A stretch of 64,000 nt of DNA from Glycocaulis abyssi (GTDB lineage: Bacteria > Pseudomonadota > Alphaproteobacteria > Caulobacterales > Maricaulaceae). The stretch lies in NCBI RefSeq assembly GCF_041429775.1, contig NZ_CP163421.1:868001-932000 (forward strand), read 5' to 3'. Below the pieces are notes generated by a model. That model did no database searches, was not told the DNA's origin, and was given only the letters and a program-made list of their open reading frames with translations. Positions 52,355 through 62,788 of this stretch are shown piece by piece (position 1 is the stretch's first letter; each line of letters begins with the position of its first letter). The translations under genes and the position numbers were made by a program.

Positions 52355-52356
52355 CC

Positions 52357-54609
52357 CTAAACCTGCCCTCTCGGCGCGAAGCGCCCGGCGCGCGAAAAGC
52401 CCTTCGGTGCGAGGCGTCCGGCCTGCGCGCGCTTGCCAAGGAAGAGCTTCCAGTCTTCCACCGGGTGCTTGCGCCCTGCCCCGTCGGTCCAGGTCAGGCC
52501 CTCTTCAGCGGCAAACACCGCAACATCGCTGACCTCCCCGCCCTTGCCGCCGAGCAGGCGAACGCCCTTGCCGCGCGTCATTTCCGGGACTTCCTCCAGC
52601 GGGAAGACCAGCAGCTTGCGGTTCTCGCCAATGACGGCAGCAGAATCGCCTGTTGCTTCGGTGACCACAATCACTTCCGCGCCCTCGACGAGGTTCACAA
52701 GCTGGCGGCCTGCGCGCTTGATCGCCGGCAATTCAGCTTCCGGCACAACGAAGCCATGGCCGGAACTCGACGCGATCAGCAGCTTGCGGGCCGGATCGTG
52801 CTTCACGAGCGCCAGCGGGGCTGAACTTTCATCGAGATCGATCTGCAGGCGGACCGGCTCGCCAAAGCCGCGCCCGCCGGGCAGTTTCGAGGCATCCAGC
52901 GTGAACACCCGGCCATCGGTGGCAAAAAGGAGGAGCTTGTCGGTCGTCTCGCAGCGCACGGCAAAGGCGGTCTCGTCGCCATCCTTGTGTTTCAGCCCTG
53001 AGAGGTCGTCCACATGGCCCTTGAGCGCGCGTATCCAGCCCTTCTCGGACAGCACGACCGTCACCGGCTCGCGCACCACCAGCGCTTCTTCCACGCGGTC
53101 GGCAAGATCATCTGCTGGCGCATCGGCAAAATGGGTGCGGCGGCGGCCAATCGCGGTGCGCGGGCCGAAGCTCTCGCGCACGGCAGCGATCTCGCCATCC
53201 ACCTTCGCCCATTGCTGCTCGTCGCTGGCGAGCAGGGATTTGAGCGCGCTGCGTTCGCCGGCCAGACGATCTGACTCGGCACGCAGCTCAATCTCCTCCA
53301 GCTTGCGCAAGCTACGCAGGCGCATATTGAGGATCGCCTCGGCCTGCCGCTCTGAAAGCTGGAATTCCGCCATCAGATCGGGCTTGGGCTCGTCGCTCTC
53401 GCGGATAATGGCGATCACCCGATCGAGGTTGAGGAAGCAGATGATATAGCCCGCCAGCACTTCCAGCCGGTCTTCCACCTGCGCCAGACGGCGTGTGGCG
53501 CGGCGCACCACCACTTCGCGGCGATGGTCGAGCCATATCTGCAAGACCTCTTTCAGGCTCATCACGCGCGGCGCGCCCTTGGGGTCCAGCACGTTGAGGT
53601 TCAACGGGAAGCGCACTTCCAGATCGGTCGCACGGAACATGGATTCCATCAGCACGGCCGGATCGACGGTGCGCGCGCGCGGCTCCAGCACAAGGCGCAC
53701 ATCCTCCGCGCTTTCATCCATCACATCGGCGAGCAGCGGCAGCTTTTTCGCTTCCATCAGGCTGGCAATGCGTTCCACCAGCCGCGCCTTCTGCACCAGA
53801 TAGGGAATCTCCGTGACGACGATGCGCCAGGTGCCGCGCCCCTGATCTTCCACCTCCCATTTGGCGCGCAGGCGGAAACCGCCCCGGCCCGTCTCATAGG
53901 CTTCAAGGATGGAGGCGGCAGGCTCCACGCATATGCCGCCGGTGGGAAAGTCCGGCCCTTTGACGAATTTTGCCAGTGCGCGCACGTCTGCATCAGGCTT
54001 GGCGATCAGATGGCGCGCGGCATCGCAGATTTCAGCCGCGTTATGAGGCGGGACGCTCGTCGCCATGCCGACCGCAATACCCGTCGCGCCATTGGCCAGA
54101 AGGTTCGGGAACGCGCCCGGCAGCACGACCGGTTCTTCCTCCGACCCGTCATAGGTCTTGCGGAAATCGACCGTGTCCTCGTCCATATCCGCCAGCAGCA
54201 GGCGGGCCGCTTCGGTCAGGCGCGCTTCGGTATAGCGCATGGCCGCCGCGCTATCGCCGTCCACATTGCCGAAATTGCCCTGCCCCTCAATCAGCGGATA
54301 GCGGGCGGCAAAATCCTGCGCCAGGCGCACCAGCGCGTCATAGACGGACTGGTCGCCATGCGGGTGGTATTTACCGATCACATCGCCGACCACGCGCGCT
54401 GACTTCTTGAACGCGGCATCGGGATCAAGCTTTAGAAGGCGCATGGCGTGCAGGAGACGCCGGTGCACAGGCTTCAACCCGTCACGGGCATCGGGCAGCG
54501 CGCGCTGGGTAATGGTGGAAAGCGCATAGGCCAGATAGCGCGAGGACAACGCATCCTCGAAGCGCTCAGGGAAAATGCGTCCTGCCTCACCAACCGGTTC
54601 GTGTCCCAT
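52357..54609 (-). CDS. parC: DNA topoisomerase IV subunit A
   Basis: A 750-residue type IIA topoisomerase subunit that decatenates daughter chromosomes with ParE. The catalytic tyrosine is Tyr126 in AAMRYTEAR; the start [17 protein letters not shown] and [16 protein letters not shown] are typical. The quinolone-determining serine of E. coli ParC corresponds to Gln87 here, a form I believe is usual in this class. The C-terminal beta-propeller follows from about residue 500. It is followed closely by the nucleotidyltransferase-fold gene and lies downstream of recO. Confidence 0.95.
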   Translation of the reverse strand: MGHEPVGEAGRIFPERFEDALSSRYLAYALSTITQRALPDARDGLKPVHRRLLHAMRLLKLDPDAAFKKSARVVGDVIGKYHPHGDQSVYDALVRLAQDFAARYPLIEGQGNFGNVDGDSAAAMRYTEARLTEAARLLLADMDEDTVDFRKTYDGSEEEPVVLPGAFPNLLANGATGIAVGMATSVPPHNAAEICDAARHLIAKPDADVRALAKFVKGPDFPTGGICVEPAASILEAYETGRGGFRLRAKWEVEDQGRGTWRIVVTEIPYLVQKARLVERIASLMEAKKLPLLADVMDESAEDVRLVLEPRARTVDPAVLMESMFRATDLEVRFPLNLNVLDPKGAPRVMSLKEVLQIWLDHRREVVVRRATRRLAQVEDRLEVLAGYIICFLNLDRVIAIIRESDEPKPDLMAEFQLSERQAEAILNMRLRSLRKLEEIELRAESDRLAGERSALKSLLASDEQQWAKVDGEIAAVRESFGPRTAIGRRRTHFADAPADDLADRVEEALVVREPVTVVLSEKGWIRALKGHVDDLSGLKHKDGDETAFAVRCETTDKLLLFATDGRVFTLDASKLPGGRGFGEPVRLQIDLDESSAPLALVKHDPARKLLIASSSGHGFVVPEAELPAIKRAGRQLVNLVEGAEVIVVTEATGDSAAVIGENRKLLVFPLEEVPEMTRGKGVRLLGGKGGEVSDVAVFAAEEGLTWTDGAGRKHPVEDWKLFLGKRAQAGRLAPKGFSRAGRFAPRGQV

Positions 54610-54659
54610 GCCCTGCCTCTGTCACTGATTCTGCTGGCGGCCAGTATAGGGCGTTCAGC

Positions 54660-55388
54660 CTAAAGTCTGCCCGCCGATTCCAGCCGCTCGATCATGCGCG
54701 TGCGCGCTTCGGGAAATACCTTGTCAGTGGGCCACAATACGCGCCGCTCCATGAAGTGAGCGGTCAGTTTGAGGCCCGCAGCTATATCGCCCGGCGAGAC
54801 TTCGCCAGAGCCTGCCATGAAGCCCGGCAGGGCCAGCAGACGGTCAGCATATTCCGCGCCGGCCTCGGCACAGACCGCGCGCCCGGTGCGCGGGCTTACA
54901 TATTTGAGATCATGGGTCTGGCCGGTCGCAGCGCACTTTTTCAGATCCATGCCATAGCCCAGATCAGCCAGCAGGCCCGCCTCCCAGCGGATATAGAGCG
55001 CGGGCCAGATATCGAGATCGTTCAGGGAGGACACCAGCACCTCGAACGCGCCATGCACCGCCGGATGCGCCTCACGCTCTGGCAGGGCCAGCACCGCCAT
55101 CGCGCAGGCGGCATTGAGGCCCGATAGCGCCAGCGGGTCATCCATCAGCGCGCCGGCGTCCAGCGATTCCGCTTCCAGCGCGTAATTGCCCAGATGCTCG
55201 TCGAGGCGTGCCCGCCAGACCGCCCGCACGGCATTGCCCGGCTGCAGAACCGGCCGCATGGCCTTGGAGCGCCCGCCACGCACCAGACCGGGATGGCGGC
55301 CATGCTCCGGGGTCAGCAGCTCCACAATAGCGCTGGTCTCGCCATAATTGCGCACGGCGATGATGCGGCCTGTATCAGTCCATTCCAT
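54660..55388 (-). CDS. recO: DNA repair protein RecO
   Basis: A 242-residue recombination mediator that helps load RecA. It has the N-terminal OB-fold (GRIIAVRNYGETSAIVELLT, EHGRHPGLVRGGRS) and the helical C-terminal part with one pair of cysteines (KKCAATGQ and GRAVCAEAG). It lies in the alphaproteobacterial order rnc-era-recO-parC. The 156-base gap to era holds a palindromic repeat. Length is normal. Confidence 0.92.
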   Translation of the reverse strand: MEWTDTGRIIAVRNYGETSAIVELLTPEHGRHPGLVRGGRSKAMRPVLQPGNAVRAVWRARLDEHLGNYALEAESLDAGALMDDPLALSGLNAACAMAVLALPEREAHPAVHGAFEVLVSSLNDLDIWPALYIRWEAGLLADLGYGMDLKKCAATGQTHDLKYVSPRTGRAVCAEAGAEYADRLLALPGFMAGSGEVSPGDIAAGLKLTAHFMERRVLWPTDKVFPEARTRMIERLESAGRL

Positions 55389-55454
55389 GGCAATAGTCTT
55401 GGCCGCTTTTTACGCCCGTCATCGTTCTTGGCAGAGCCCCACCCATCAACAGCG

Positions 55455-55514
55455 TTTTCCCGGCGGAAGCCGGGATCCAGAAAAAGTCTGGGCACCGGCT
55501 TTCGCCGGTGAAAC
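55455..55514. repeat. Palindromic intergenic repeat unit (REP-like)
   Basis: CCCGGC-GGAA-GCCGGG followed by ATCCAGA, then TCTGGG and CACCGGC-TTTC-GCCGGTG. The two-hairpin layout matches the unit at 39362-39447. It lies in the era-recO gap. Confidence 0.5.
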
Positions 55515-55544
55515 GCCAGCCAATGGCCGAATAAGGAAGTTTCC

Positions 55545-56492
55545 TCACGCATCAAACTCCAGGCCGAGCGCGGAATAGCGCGCGCGCTCCTCGCTCCAGC
55601 CGGGGCGGACTTTCACGTGCAGGAAGAGGTGAACCTCGCGCTCCAGATCGGCGGAGAGCTCCTTGCGGGCGAGCTCGCCAATGGTTTTCAGCGTCTGGCC
55701 GCCCTTGCCGATGACCATCGGCTTGTGGCCTTCGCGCTCCACATAGATCGTCTGCTCGATACGCACCGAGCCGTCCTTGCGGTCCTGCCAGCTATCGGTC
55801 TCCACGGTGAGGCCATAGGGCAGCTCGTCATGCACGCGCAGGAACAGTTTTTCGCGCGTAATCTCGGCAGCCAGCAGACGCATGGGCAGATCGGCGATCT
55901 GGTCCTCATCATAGAAGAACTCGCCTTCGGGCATCAGCGCGACCAGGCGCGCGGCGAGATCCTTCACCCCGCTCCCATTGCTAGCAGAGACCATGAAGAC
56001 CTCGCTATAAGCGCCTGTGTCATGGAGGCTTTGAGCGAGCGCCAGCAGCTCGTCGCGCTTGATGAGATCAATCTTGTTGAGCGCCAGAATGGCCGTCCGA
56101 TTGGCGTTTTTAAGCCCTTCGATCACGCGGCGCGTATCTTCGTCGGCGCGCGCGTCCTGCCCGCCTGTACGGCCCTTCAGCACGCGCGACGCGGCAGCCG
56201 CATCGACCACGTGGACGATGGCATCGGCGTCATCCGCCCCGGCCCAGGCTGCTTTCACCATCGCCCGGTCGAGGCGGCGGCGCGGCGCGAACACGCCGGG
56301 CGTATCGACCAGCACGACCTGCGTGCGGTCTTTCATCATCACGCCGCGTATCTGGAAGCGCGTAGTCTGCACCTTGTGGGTGACGATGGAGACCTTCTGG
56401 CCGACCAGCGCGTTCACCAGGCTGGATTTGCCCGCATTGGGCGCGCCCATCACGGCGACAAAGCCTGCGCGGGTGGTGTCCTTACTGGTCAT
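55545..56492 (-). CDS. era: GTPase Era
   Basis: A 315-residue GTPase with a KH domain that binds 16S rRNA and is needed for 30S maturation. G1 is GAPNAGKS (16-23), G3 DTPG, G4 NKID; the C-terminal KH domain contains VIGKGGQTLKTIGELAR. ATG 56492 (MTSKDTTRAG) is preferred over a 23-residue extension inside rnc. It overlaps the rnc stop by eleven bases, so the pair is coupled. Confidence 0.95.
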   Translation of the reverse strand: MTSKDTTRAGFVAVMGAPNAGKSSLVNALVGQKVSIVTHKVQTTRFQIRGVMMKDRTQVVLVDTPGVFAPRRRLDRAMVKAAWAGADDADAIVHVVDAAAASRVLKGRTGGQDARADEDTRRVIEGLKNANRTAILALNKIDLIKRDELLALAQSLHDTGAYSEVFMVSASNGSGVKDLAARLVALMPEGEFFYDEDQIADLPMRLLAAEITREKLFLRVHDELPYGLTVETDSWQDRKDGSVRIEQTIYVEREGHKPMVIGKGGQTLKTIGELARKELSADLEREVHLFLHVKVRPGWSEERARYSALGLEFDA

Positions 56493-57171
56493 GGGCGTGT
56501 TCCCGTTTGAGCATGGCGTCTGCGGCGGCACGCTGGGCGGCCTGTTTGGTCGCGCCTTCACCCATAGCAGGTTCCAGCCCGTCTATCGTCACTTCCACCG
56601 TGAAATGCGGACGATGATCCGGCCCTTTGCGCGATACCAGCTTGTAGGCCGGCGCTGACAGGCTTTTGCGGGCGGCCCATTCCTGCAGATAGGATTTCGC
56701 ATCCTTGGTCTGGCGGGTCAGCTGGGCCAGCTCCTCCTCCCACGCGGCGGCGAAAAAGGCGCGCGCGGCCGGGAGACCTCCATCCAGATAGATAGCGCCG
56801 ATCAGCGCCTCGCAGGCATCGCCGAGAATGGATTCCTTCTCGCGTCCGCCCAGACGTTCTTCGCCCGGCGATAGCAGCAGCGCATCGCCCAGCCCCAGCG
56901 AGCGCGCCACGCGGGCGCACGCGCCCTTGTTGACCAGCGCATTCAGCCGGTGGGCCAGCCCGCCCTCGCTAAGCCCTTCAAACATGGCGTAGAGCTGCTC
57001 GGCCACCAGAAGCCCCAGCACGCGGTCGCCCAGAAACTCCATGCGTTCATTGGAATCGGTGCGGCGGCGACCATCACCATGGCTCGCATGCGTCAGCGCG
57101 ATTTCCAGCAGGCCGGGATCGGTGAATTTGTAGCCGATGGCCTCTTCAAGCTGCTTGAGCCGGTTCGTCAT
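56482..57171 (-). CDS. rnc: Ribonuclease III
   Basis: A 229-residue double-strand-specific endoribonuclease for rRNA and mRNA processing. The signature NERMEFLGDRVLGLLVAEQL carries the metal-binding Glu/Asp, the second site is GDACEALIGAIYLDGG, and the C-terminal dsRNA-binding domain ends AAQRAAADAML. It overlaps acpS (four bases) and era. The order acpS-rnc-era is widespread among alphaproteobacteria. Confidence 0.96.
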   Translation of the reverse strand: MTNRLKQLEEAIGYKFTDPGLLEIALTHASHGDGRRRTDSNERMEFLGDRVLGLLVAEQLYAMFEGLSEGGLAHRLNALVNKGACARVARSLGLGDALLLSPGEERLGGREKESILGDACEALIGAIYLDGGLPAARAFFAAAWEEELAQLTRQTKDAKSYLQEWAARKSLSAPAYKLVSRKGPDHRPHFTVEVTIDGLEPAMGEGATKQAAQRAAADAMLKREHAHDQ

Positions 57172-57581
57172 GCCCCCGGCTCCGCCTTCGGGATGGCTTC
57201 CAGGATCGCGAATGCCTGCGCCCAGGGATAATCATCGGTCAGGGTCAGATGGACGGTGAAATCCATGCCTTCGGGGGTCAGCGCGCGCGCACGCTCCAGC
57301 GCCTTGCCCGACAGATTCATCGTCGGCTTGCCGCCCTTGAGATTGATGACTTCCAGATCGCGCCAGATCACGCCCCGGTATATGCCGGTGCCCAGCGCCT
57401 TGGCGGTCGCTTCCTTGGCGGCAAAGCGTTTGGCGTAAGTGTCCACCTCGCGCAGGCGGCTTTCGGCCTTGGCGCGCTCGCCTGCGCTGAAAACCCTGTT
57501 CTTGAACCGGTCGCCAAACCGCTCGATCGACCGCTCAATGCGGCGGATATCGATGATGTCTGTGCCGATGCCGATTATCAC
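57168..57581 (-). CDS. acpS: Holo-[acyl-carrier-protein] synthase
   Basis: A 137-residue phosphopantetheinyl transferase that activates acyl carrier protein. The Mg-binding Asp8 is in GIGTDIIDIRRIE, and Glu lies in FAAKEATAKALGTG. It lies between pdxJ and rnc with four-base overlaps on both sides, the classical pdxJ-acpS linkage. Length is standard for AcpS-type enzymes. Confidence 0.96.
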   Translation of the reverse strand: MIIGIGTDIIDIRRIERSIERFGDRFKNRVFSAGERAKAESRLREVDTYAKRFAAKEATAKALGTGIYRGVIWRDLEVINLKGGKPTMNLSGKALERARALTPEGMDFTVHLTLTDDYPWAQAFAILEAIPKAEPGA

Positions 57582-58324
57582 GCGACCTTCTCCGCGCGCG
57601 CTTCGTCCATCAAAGCGCGCATGCGTTTCACAGCCGTTTCCAGCCCGGTAAAGATCGCCTCGCCGATCAGGAAATGGCCGATATTCAGCTCGGCCAGCTC
57701 CGGTATGGCCGCCACAGGCTTCACATTTTCGAACGTCAGGCCGTGGCCGGCATGCGGCTCGATCCCGCGCCGGGCTGCCTCTCTGGCCGCTTCCTGCAGG
57801 CGTTCCAGCTCGCGCGCCACGCCCGCCTCATCGCCATCAAGCCAAAGCTCGGCATAGCGCCCCGTGTGGAGCTCCACCACCGGCGCGCCCAGCACTTCGG
57901 CTACCGCGATCTGTACCGGGTCCGGCTCGATGAAGAGCGAGACGCGGCACCCAGCGTCTTTCAGGCGGCGCACAATCGGCGCGATTGTGTTGTGCAGGCC
58001 CGCCACGTCCAGCCCGCCCTCGGTCGTGCGTTCCTCGCGCTTTTCCGGCACCAGGCAGGCGGCATGCGGACGGAAACGCTCGGCGATTTCGGCCATCTCG
58101 CCGGTCGCGGCCATTTCCAGATTGATCGGCAGGCGGGTGGCCGAGCGGATAGCCTCCAGATCGCTATCGCGGATATGACGCCGGTCTTCGCGCAGATGGA
58201 TGGTGATGCCGTCCGCGCCCGCGCTTTGCGCTACTGCCGCTGCGCGCACGGGATCGGGATGCGCGCCGCCCCGGGCGTTCCTTATGGTCGCGACGTGATC
58301 GATATTTAGGCCCAGACGCAACAT
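57578..58324 (-). CDS. pdxJ: Pyridoxine 5'-phosphate synthase
   Basis: A 248-residue TIM-barrel enzyme that closes the pyridoxine ring from 1-deoxyxylulose 5-phosphate and aminoacetone phosphate. The N-terminus LRLGLNIDHVATIRNARG and the blocks TIHLREDRRHI, CLVPEKREERTTEGG and ELHTGRYAEL are diagnostic. ATG 58324 is chosen because it starts just before that first block; the longer frame reads into pyrE. It is five bases after pyrE and overlaps acpS. Confidence 0.95.
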   Translation of the reverse strand: MLRLGLNIDHVATIRNARGGAHPDPVRAAAVAQSAGADGITIHLREDRRHIRDSDLEAIRSATRLPINLEMAATGEMAEIAERFRPHAACLVPEKREERTTEGGLDVAGLHNTIAPIVRRLKDAGCRVSLFIEPDPVQIAVAEVLGAPVVELHTGRYAELWLDGDEAGVARELERLQEAAREAARRGIEPHAGHGLTFENVKPVAAIPELAELNIGHFLIGEAIFTGLETAVKRMRALMDEARAEKVA

Positions 58325-58329
58325 CGGCC

Positions 58330-58920
58330 TTACGCCTCCAGCCCCCGGCTGCCGGGCTTGATGGCCGGAATGCGCTCCAGCTCCGGCGGCAGCGCATCCT
58401 CGGCATAGGCCGGGAACGCCACCGTCGCGAGCGCGATCAGCGGCACGCCGACATCCGCACGCCCGCCGGAGCGGTCCACCAGGCAGCATTCAGCCACCAC
58501 TTTCGCGCCGGTCTTCTCTATCGCGGAGATGCACTCGCGTGAGGAGAGGCCCGTTGTCACGATGTCCTCGACCACCAGCACGCGGTCGGCCGCCGTCAGC
58601 TGGAAGCCACGGCGCAGGCGGAACTCGCCATCCTCGCGCTCGACAAACAGGAAGGGCAGACCCAGCTGGCGCGCCGTTTCATAGCCTGGAATAATCCCGC
58701 CCAGCGCCGGCGAGACGATCGCGGTGATATTGTCCTGCACCTTCGCGCGCACCGCCTCTGCCATGGCTTTGCACAGCTTCTCGGTGCGAGCAGGCTCCCG
58801 GAAGACCAGCGCCTTTTGCAGAAAGACCGGGCTGCGAAGCCCAGAGGACAGGATGAAATGGCCCTCCAGCAAGGCACCCGCCTCGCGGAACTCGTCCAGC
58901 ACTTCGTCTGCGGTCATCAT
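58330..58920 (-). CDS. pyrE: Orotate phosphoribosyltransferase
   Basis: A 196-residue enzyme that joins orotate to PRPP to give orotidine 5'-phosphate in pyrimidine synthesis. The PRPP-binding motif is [14 protein letters not shown], and [11 protein letters not shown] plus [12 protein letters not shown] are family blocks. It follows the (p)ppGpp synthetase gene by 26 bases. Length and motifs are standard. Confidence 0.94.
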   Translation of the reverse strand: MMTADEVLDEFREAGALLEGHFILSSGLRSPVFLQKALVFREPARTEKLCKAMAEAVRAKVQDNITAIVSPALGGIIPGYETARQLGLPFLFVEREDGEFRLRRGFQLTAADRVLVVEDIVTTGLSSRECISAIEKTGAKVVAECCLVDRSGGRADVGVPLIALATVAFPAYAEDALPPELERIPAIKPGSRGLEA

Positions 58921-58946
58921 GTCCGGCCTCCCGATAAAACGCGACG

Positions 58947-61166
58947 CTACTCGTAGCGGGCGCGCTCGGCACTGACTACCCGGTCACACGTCTTCAGTGC
59001 AGCGACGATATTGGACAAATGGCGCACGTCCACCACTTCGATATCGAACGCCATGTCGAAGAAATCGCGTGAACGCGACAATGTCTTGATATTGGTGATG
59101 TTGCCGCGTGCCTCGCCAACCGCGCCCGCAATCTCGGCCAGCACGCCCGGCTCATTGCGCACCGTCGCCAGCACCCGGCCCACCGAAACGGCATTCGACC
59201 GCGCTTCAGGTGTCCATTTCAGGTCGATCCAGTTGTCGCCGGAGGCCGGGTCTTCCTCTTCCAGCTCGGCCAGGCGTTCGCAGTCAATGACGTGCACTTC
59301 AACGCCGGAGCCTTCGCGCAATATGCCGACAATCCGGTCACCGGGCAGAGGCGAGCAGCACGCGGCAAAATGCAGTGACACGCCGGGCGTCAGCCCGCTG
59401 CCATGCACGTAAAGCGCGCCCTTTTCATCGTCGATCAGCTCGCGCTGGCTCGGATCGTTCGGGTTCTTCTCGCGCTGGCCGGGAAAGACGGCGTCGAAAA
59501 GCTGGGTTGAGGTGATCTGGCCGCGCCCCAGCGCCTGATAGAGCTCCGGCGCGGATTTCAGGTCGAGCCGGGCGAGCGCTTCACTGAGCATATTTTCCTT
59601 GAACGCCTTGCCCTCGCGCTGGAAGGCGTGTTCGGCAATCACCTTGCCGAGCCGCTCAAACTCCTGCAGCTGCGTCTCACGGATCAGCTTGCGGATGGCG
59701 GCCTTGGCGCGGCCCGTGACCACCAGGTCTTCCCACCCGGCGGGCGGCTGGCGCACCCCGCCCTTGATGATCTCCACCGTATCGCCATTACGCAGACGCG
59801 TTCTCAGCGGACGCTCGCGCCCGTTGATGCGCACACCCACCGCGCCTGCGCCCAGCTCGGTGTGGACCGCATAGGCAAAGTCCAGCGGCGTTGCGCCCTG
59901 CGGCAGGGCAATCAGCTCGCCCTTGGGTGTGAAGGCGTAGACCTGGTCTGTGAGCATCTCCAGCTTGGCATGCTCCAGGAACTCGTCCGGATCACCGCCC
60001 TGCTCGAGGATCTCGACAAAGGCGCGCAGCCGGCTGAGCGGATCGCCGCCCGCCTCCCGCGCTGATTTGGGATCATAGCCGTATCGCCCGGCCTTGTAGC
60101 GCCAGTGTGCGGCCACGCCGGTCTCGGCCACCGCCTCCATCGCCTCGGTGCGTATCTGCAGCTCCATGCGCACATTGTGCGGACCGACAATCGTGGTGTG
60201 CAGCGATCGGTAATTATTGGGCTTGGGTGTGGAGATATAGTCGTGGAAGCGCTCGGGCACCGAGCGCCAGTTCTGGTGGATCACGCCCAGTGTCCGGTAG
60301 CATTCATCCGGCGTGTTCACGATCACGCGGAAGGCATAGATGTCGGCGATGTTGTCAAACGAGGTGCCCTTGCGCTCCAGCTTGCGCCAGATCGAATAGG
60401 GCCGCTTCTCGCGCCCGAACACGCGGCAGTCTATGCCCGCCTCCTCCAGCCGCTGGGACAGAAGCGAGGACATGGCGGCAATGGCAGAGGCCCGCGTGGT
60501 GCGCAGCGCGGCCAGCCGGCGGGTGATCGACTCGTACGCATCGGGATTGATGTTGCGGAAAGCCAGGTCTTCCAGCTCCACGCAAATCCGGTTCACACCG
60601 ATACGCCGGGCCAGCGGCGCGTAAATCTCCAGCGTTTCGCGGGCGATGCGTTCGCGCTTTTCCGGCTTGGGCATGAAATGCAGCGTGCGCATATTGTGTA
60701 GCCGGTCGCACAGCTTCACCAGCAGCACGCGGACATCATCGGTGATGGCCAGCACGAGTTTCTGGAAGTTTTCGGCTTGGCGGGTGCGCTTGTTGATCAG
60801 CTCCATCTGGCTGAGCTTGGTCTCGCCATCAACAAGCCGGGCGACATCATCGCCAAACAATTCTGTTATTTCTTCTAGGGTTGCATCCGTATCTTCAACT
60901 GTATCGTGAAGAAGGCCCGTGCAGACGGTCGCCACATCAAGATGCAGATCGGCCAGCAGCATCGCAACTGCCACCGTGTGCCCGTAATAGGGCTCACCCG
61001 AATGGCGTTTCTGGTGGGAATGCTTGTCGCGCGAATACTCATAGGCGCGCCGGATAAGGTCCGCATCCGCATTGGGATGATAGGCCCTTACCCGCGCAAT
61101 GAGATCATCGGCGCTTGGGATACTTCCCGGCGCTTCGGCGGACGCGCTGAGCGCTACCCCGCCCAA
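58947..61166 (-). CDS. spoT: Bifunctional (p)ppGpp synthetase/hydrolase (Rsh, RelA/SpoT family)
   Basis: A 739-residue alarmone enzyme. The hydrolase HD pair is His87-Asp88 in [10 protein letters not shown]; the synthetase domain has [13 protein letters not shown] and [15 protein letters not shown]; a TGS domain ([21 protein letters not shown]) and a C-terminal ACT domain follow. With both catalytic domains intact it is the single long Rsh typical of alphaproteobacteria. The start is TTG 61166, four bases after rpoZ; no later start precedes the HD domain, and it has no clear ribosome site, implying coupling. rpoZ-spoT is a conserved pair. Confidence 0.94.
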   Translation of the reverse strand: MGGVALSASAEAPGSIPSADDLIARVRAYHPNADADLIRRAYEYSRDKHSHQKRHSGEPYYGHTVAVAMLLADLHLDVATVCTGLLHDTVEDTDATLEEITELFGDDVARLVDGETKLSQMELINKRTRQAENFQKLVLAITDDVRVLLVKLCDRLHNMRTLHFMPKPEKRERIARETLEIYAPLARRIGVNRICVELEDLAFRNINPDAYESITRRLAALRTTRASAIAAMSSLLSQRLEEAGIDCRVFGREKRPYSIWRKLERKGTSFDNIADIYAFRVIVNTPDECYRTLGVIHQNWRSVPERFHDYISTPKPNNYRSLHTTIVGPHNVRMELQIRTEAMEAVAETGVAAHWRYKAGRYGYDPKSAREAGGDPLSRLRAFVEILEQGGDPDEFLEHAKLEMLTDQVYAFTPKGELIALPQGATPLDFAYAVHTELGAGAVGVRINGRERPLRTRLRNGDTVEIIKGGVRQPPAGWEDLVVTGRAKAAIRKLIRETQLQEFERLGKVIAEHAFQREGKAFKENMLSEALARLDLKSAPELYQALGRGQITSTQLFDAVFPGQREKNPNDPSQRELIDDEKGALYVHGSGLTPGVSLHFAACCSPLPGDRIVGILREGSGVEVHVIDCERLAELEEEDPASGDNWIDLKWTPEARSNAVSVGRVLATVRNEPGVLAEIAGAVGEARGNITNIKTLSRSRDFFDMAFDIEVVDVRHLSNIVAALKTCDRVVSAERARYE

Positions 61167-61169
61167 TGC

Positions 61170-61535
61170 TTACAAACGGCCGTCTGCCGGCCCGTCCCGA
61201 TCGCTCTGAAGGGCGCGCAGCATGGCCGCTTCGTCCATTTCCGGAGCCGGAAGCGCGCGCGGAGCTTCAGCCGCATCATGGCGCGCATCCTCCTCGTCTT
61301 CATCGGCGGGAATGACACGCTCCAGACCGGCGACCAGGCTTTCCGACAATGCGTCGAGATCGAGCTTTTCCTCTGCAACCTCGCGCAGGGCCACCACCGG
61401 GTTCTTGTCGTTGTCCCGGTCAATCTGCAGCTGGGAACCGGCCGCGATATTGCGGGCGCGGTGCGCAGACAGAAGGACCAGCCGGAACCGGTTGGGGATT
61501 TTTTCGATGCAGTCTTCGACAGTAACGCGAGCCAT
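61170..61535 (-). CDS. rpoZ: DNA-directed RNA polymerase subunit omega
   Basis: A 121-residue omega subunit. The N-terminal core [20 protein letters not shown] followed by [11 protein letters not shown] is the family signature; the C-terminal 50 residues form an acidic and alanine-rich tail usual in alphaproteobacteria. It assists RNA polymerase assembly around beta prime and, in studied species, forms part of a ppGpp site, which fits its linkage to spoT. ATG 61535 is chosen; the longer frame is not conserved. Confidence 0.94.
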   Translation of the reverse strand: MARVTVEDCIEKIPNRFRLVLLSAHRARNIAAGSQLQIDRDNDKNPVVALREVAEEKLDLDALSESLVAGLERVIPADEDEEDARHDAAEAPRALPAPEMDEAAMLRALQSDRDGPADGRL

Positions 61536-61643
61536 GAGCGTGGACGCTCCCAATGCAAACAGGGGGGTCGGGGGTAATAGCGAACCCTCCTGATACCTTA
61601 GTGCGGCTCCCGCTTCAAGCGCGGCGCTGCGCTGCACAAAGGT

Positions 61644-62162
61644 TCAGCTCCCAGCGGCAAACCTGCCAAGGCGCGTCGTCGCTTCAACATCCGCGCGGGC
61701 GAGCGCCTCTGTAAGGGCGGCAATCCCCTCACCTGTCGCGGGGTGAGCCCAGCCCGGCGCGATCTCGGCAAGCGGCAACAGAACGAAGGCGCGCTGATGC
61801 GCACGCGGATGCGGCAGGAGCGGCCCCTGCCCCTCACCGGCTATAAGTCCATCAAAATCAATGATATCCAGATCAAGCGTGCGCGGCGCATTGCGCACGG
61901 CCCGCACCCGTCCGAACTGCCCCTCCACCTCATGCAGGCAGGCAAGCAACTCACGCGGCGTCAGGCGCGTTTCCACTTCGGCCACAGCATTCACATAAGC
62001 CGGGTCTGCCGGATCCGGCCAGGCAGGTGACCGCCAGAGCGAGGAGCGCGCAACAAGCCGGACACCTTTGGCCTCAAGCGCATTTCCCGCCTCGCAGAGC
62101 AACGCGGCTGGCTGTATGCTGCCAAAGGCTTGGTTTGAGCCAAAAGCGATGTAGATACTCAA
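61644..62162 (-). CDS. folK: 2-amino-4-hydroxy-6-hydroxymethyldihydropteridine pyrophosphokinase
   Basis: A 172-residue folate pathway kinase. The start IYIAFGSNQ, LWRSPAWP, FVNAVA-like AYVNAVAEVET and the catalytic NAPRTLDLDIIDFDG are clear. The start is probably TTG 62162 (TTG AGT ATC TAC), since it gives the normal N-terminus; an ATG at 62213 would overlap the start of the divergent NYN gene. The TTG lacks a strong ribosome site, so the start is less sure than the product. Confidence 0.9.
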   Translation of the reverse strand: MSIYIAFGSNQAFGSIQPAALLCEAGNALEAKGVRLVARSSLWRSPAWPDPADPAYVNAVAEVETRLTPRELLACLHEVEGQFGRVRAVRNAPRTLDLDIIDFDGLIAGEGQGPLLPHPRAHQRAFVLLPLAEIAPGWAHPATGEGIAALTEALARADVEATTRLGRFAAGS

Positions 62163-62206
62163 AACACTGCCTATTTCAGTTCGCGATAAGCCCCTTAAGG
62201 AGCCCC

Positions 62207-62788
62207 ATGACATTCTATCCCAATGAGCGCATCGGCCTTTTTATCGACGGTGCCAACCTCTATTCCGCAGCCCGCGCCCTCGATTTTGACATCGACTACC
62301 GCAAGCTACTCGAAGAATTCAGGAAGCGCGGCCGGCTGGTGCGGGCCAATTATTACACCGCGCTTCTGGAGAATGATGATTACACCCCAATCCGCCCCCT
62401 CGTCGACTGGCTGGATTATAACGGGTTCTCCATCGTCACGAAGGCGGCGCGCGAATATACCGACGAGCATGGCCGCCGCCGCATCAAGGGCGATATGGAT
62501 GTCGAGATCGCCGTCGATATCTTTGAGGCGGCTGGCTATCTCGACCATATCCTGCTGTTCTCCGGTGATGGCGATTTCCGCAAAGTGGTCGAGGCCGTGC
62601 AGCGCAGAGGCGTGCGGGTTTCGGTCGTGTCCACGCTGAAATCCCAGCCGCCCATGATCGCCGACGATCTGCGCCGTCAGGCCGACAATTTCATCGAGCT
62701 GGCCGAGCTTGGCCGTCTTGTTGGCCGCGAGCGCCGCGCCCGCGAAGACTTCGTACCGCCAACCGCCGGCGATGACGATGAAGCATAG
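62207..62788 (+). CDS. NYN domain (LabA/DUF88 family) protein
   Basis: A 193-residue PIN-like NYN nuclease-fold protein. The acidic residues are in LFIDGANLY (Asp14), KGDMDVEIAVD (Asp95, Asp97, Asp103) and FSGDGDF (Asp120, Asp122), all intact. LabA-type proteins are thought to be RNases, with regulatory roles in some bacteria. ATG 62207 has AAGGAG four bases upstream. Its 3' end overlaps the uracil-DNA glycosylase gene, and it is divergent from folK. The target is unknown. Confidence 0.9.
   Translation: MTFYPNERIGLFIDGANLYSAARALDFDIDYRKLLEEFRKRGRLVRANYYTALLENDDYTPIRPLVDWLDYNGFSIVTKAAREYTDEHGRRRIKGDMDVEIAVDIFEAAGYLDHILLFSGDGDFRKVVEAVQRRGVRVSVVSTLKSQPPMIADDLRRQADNFIELAELGRLVGRERRAREDFVPPTAGDDDEA

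Noticed and set aside
52357-54609. Quinolone-resistance mutation in parC (Gln at the usual Ser position)
   Set aside because: I believe this residue is normal for alphaproteobacterial ParC, so it is not evidence of acquired resistance.
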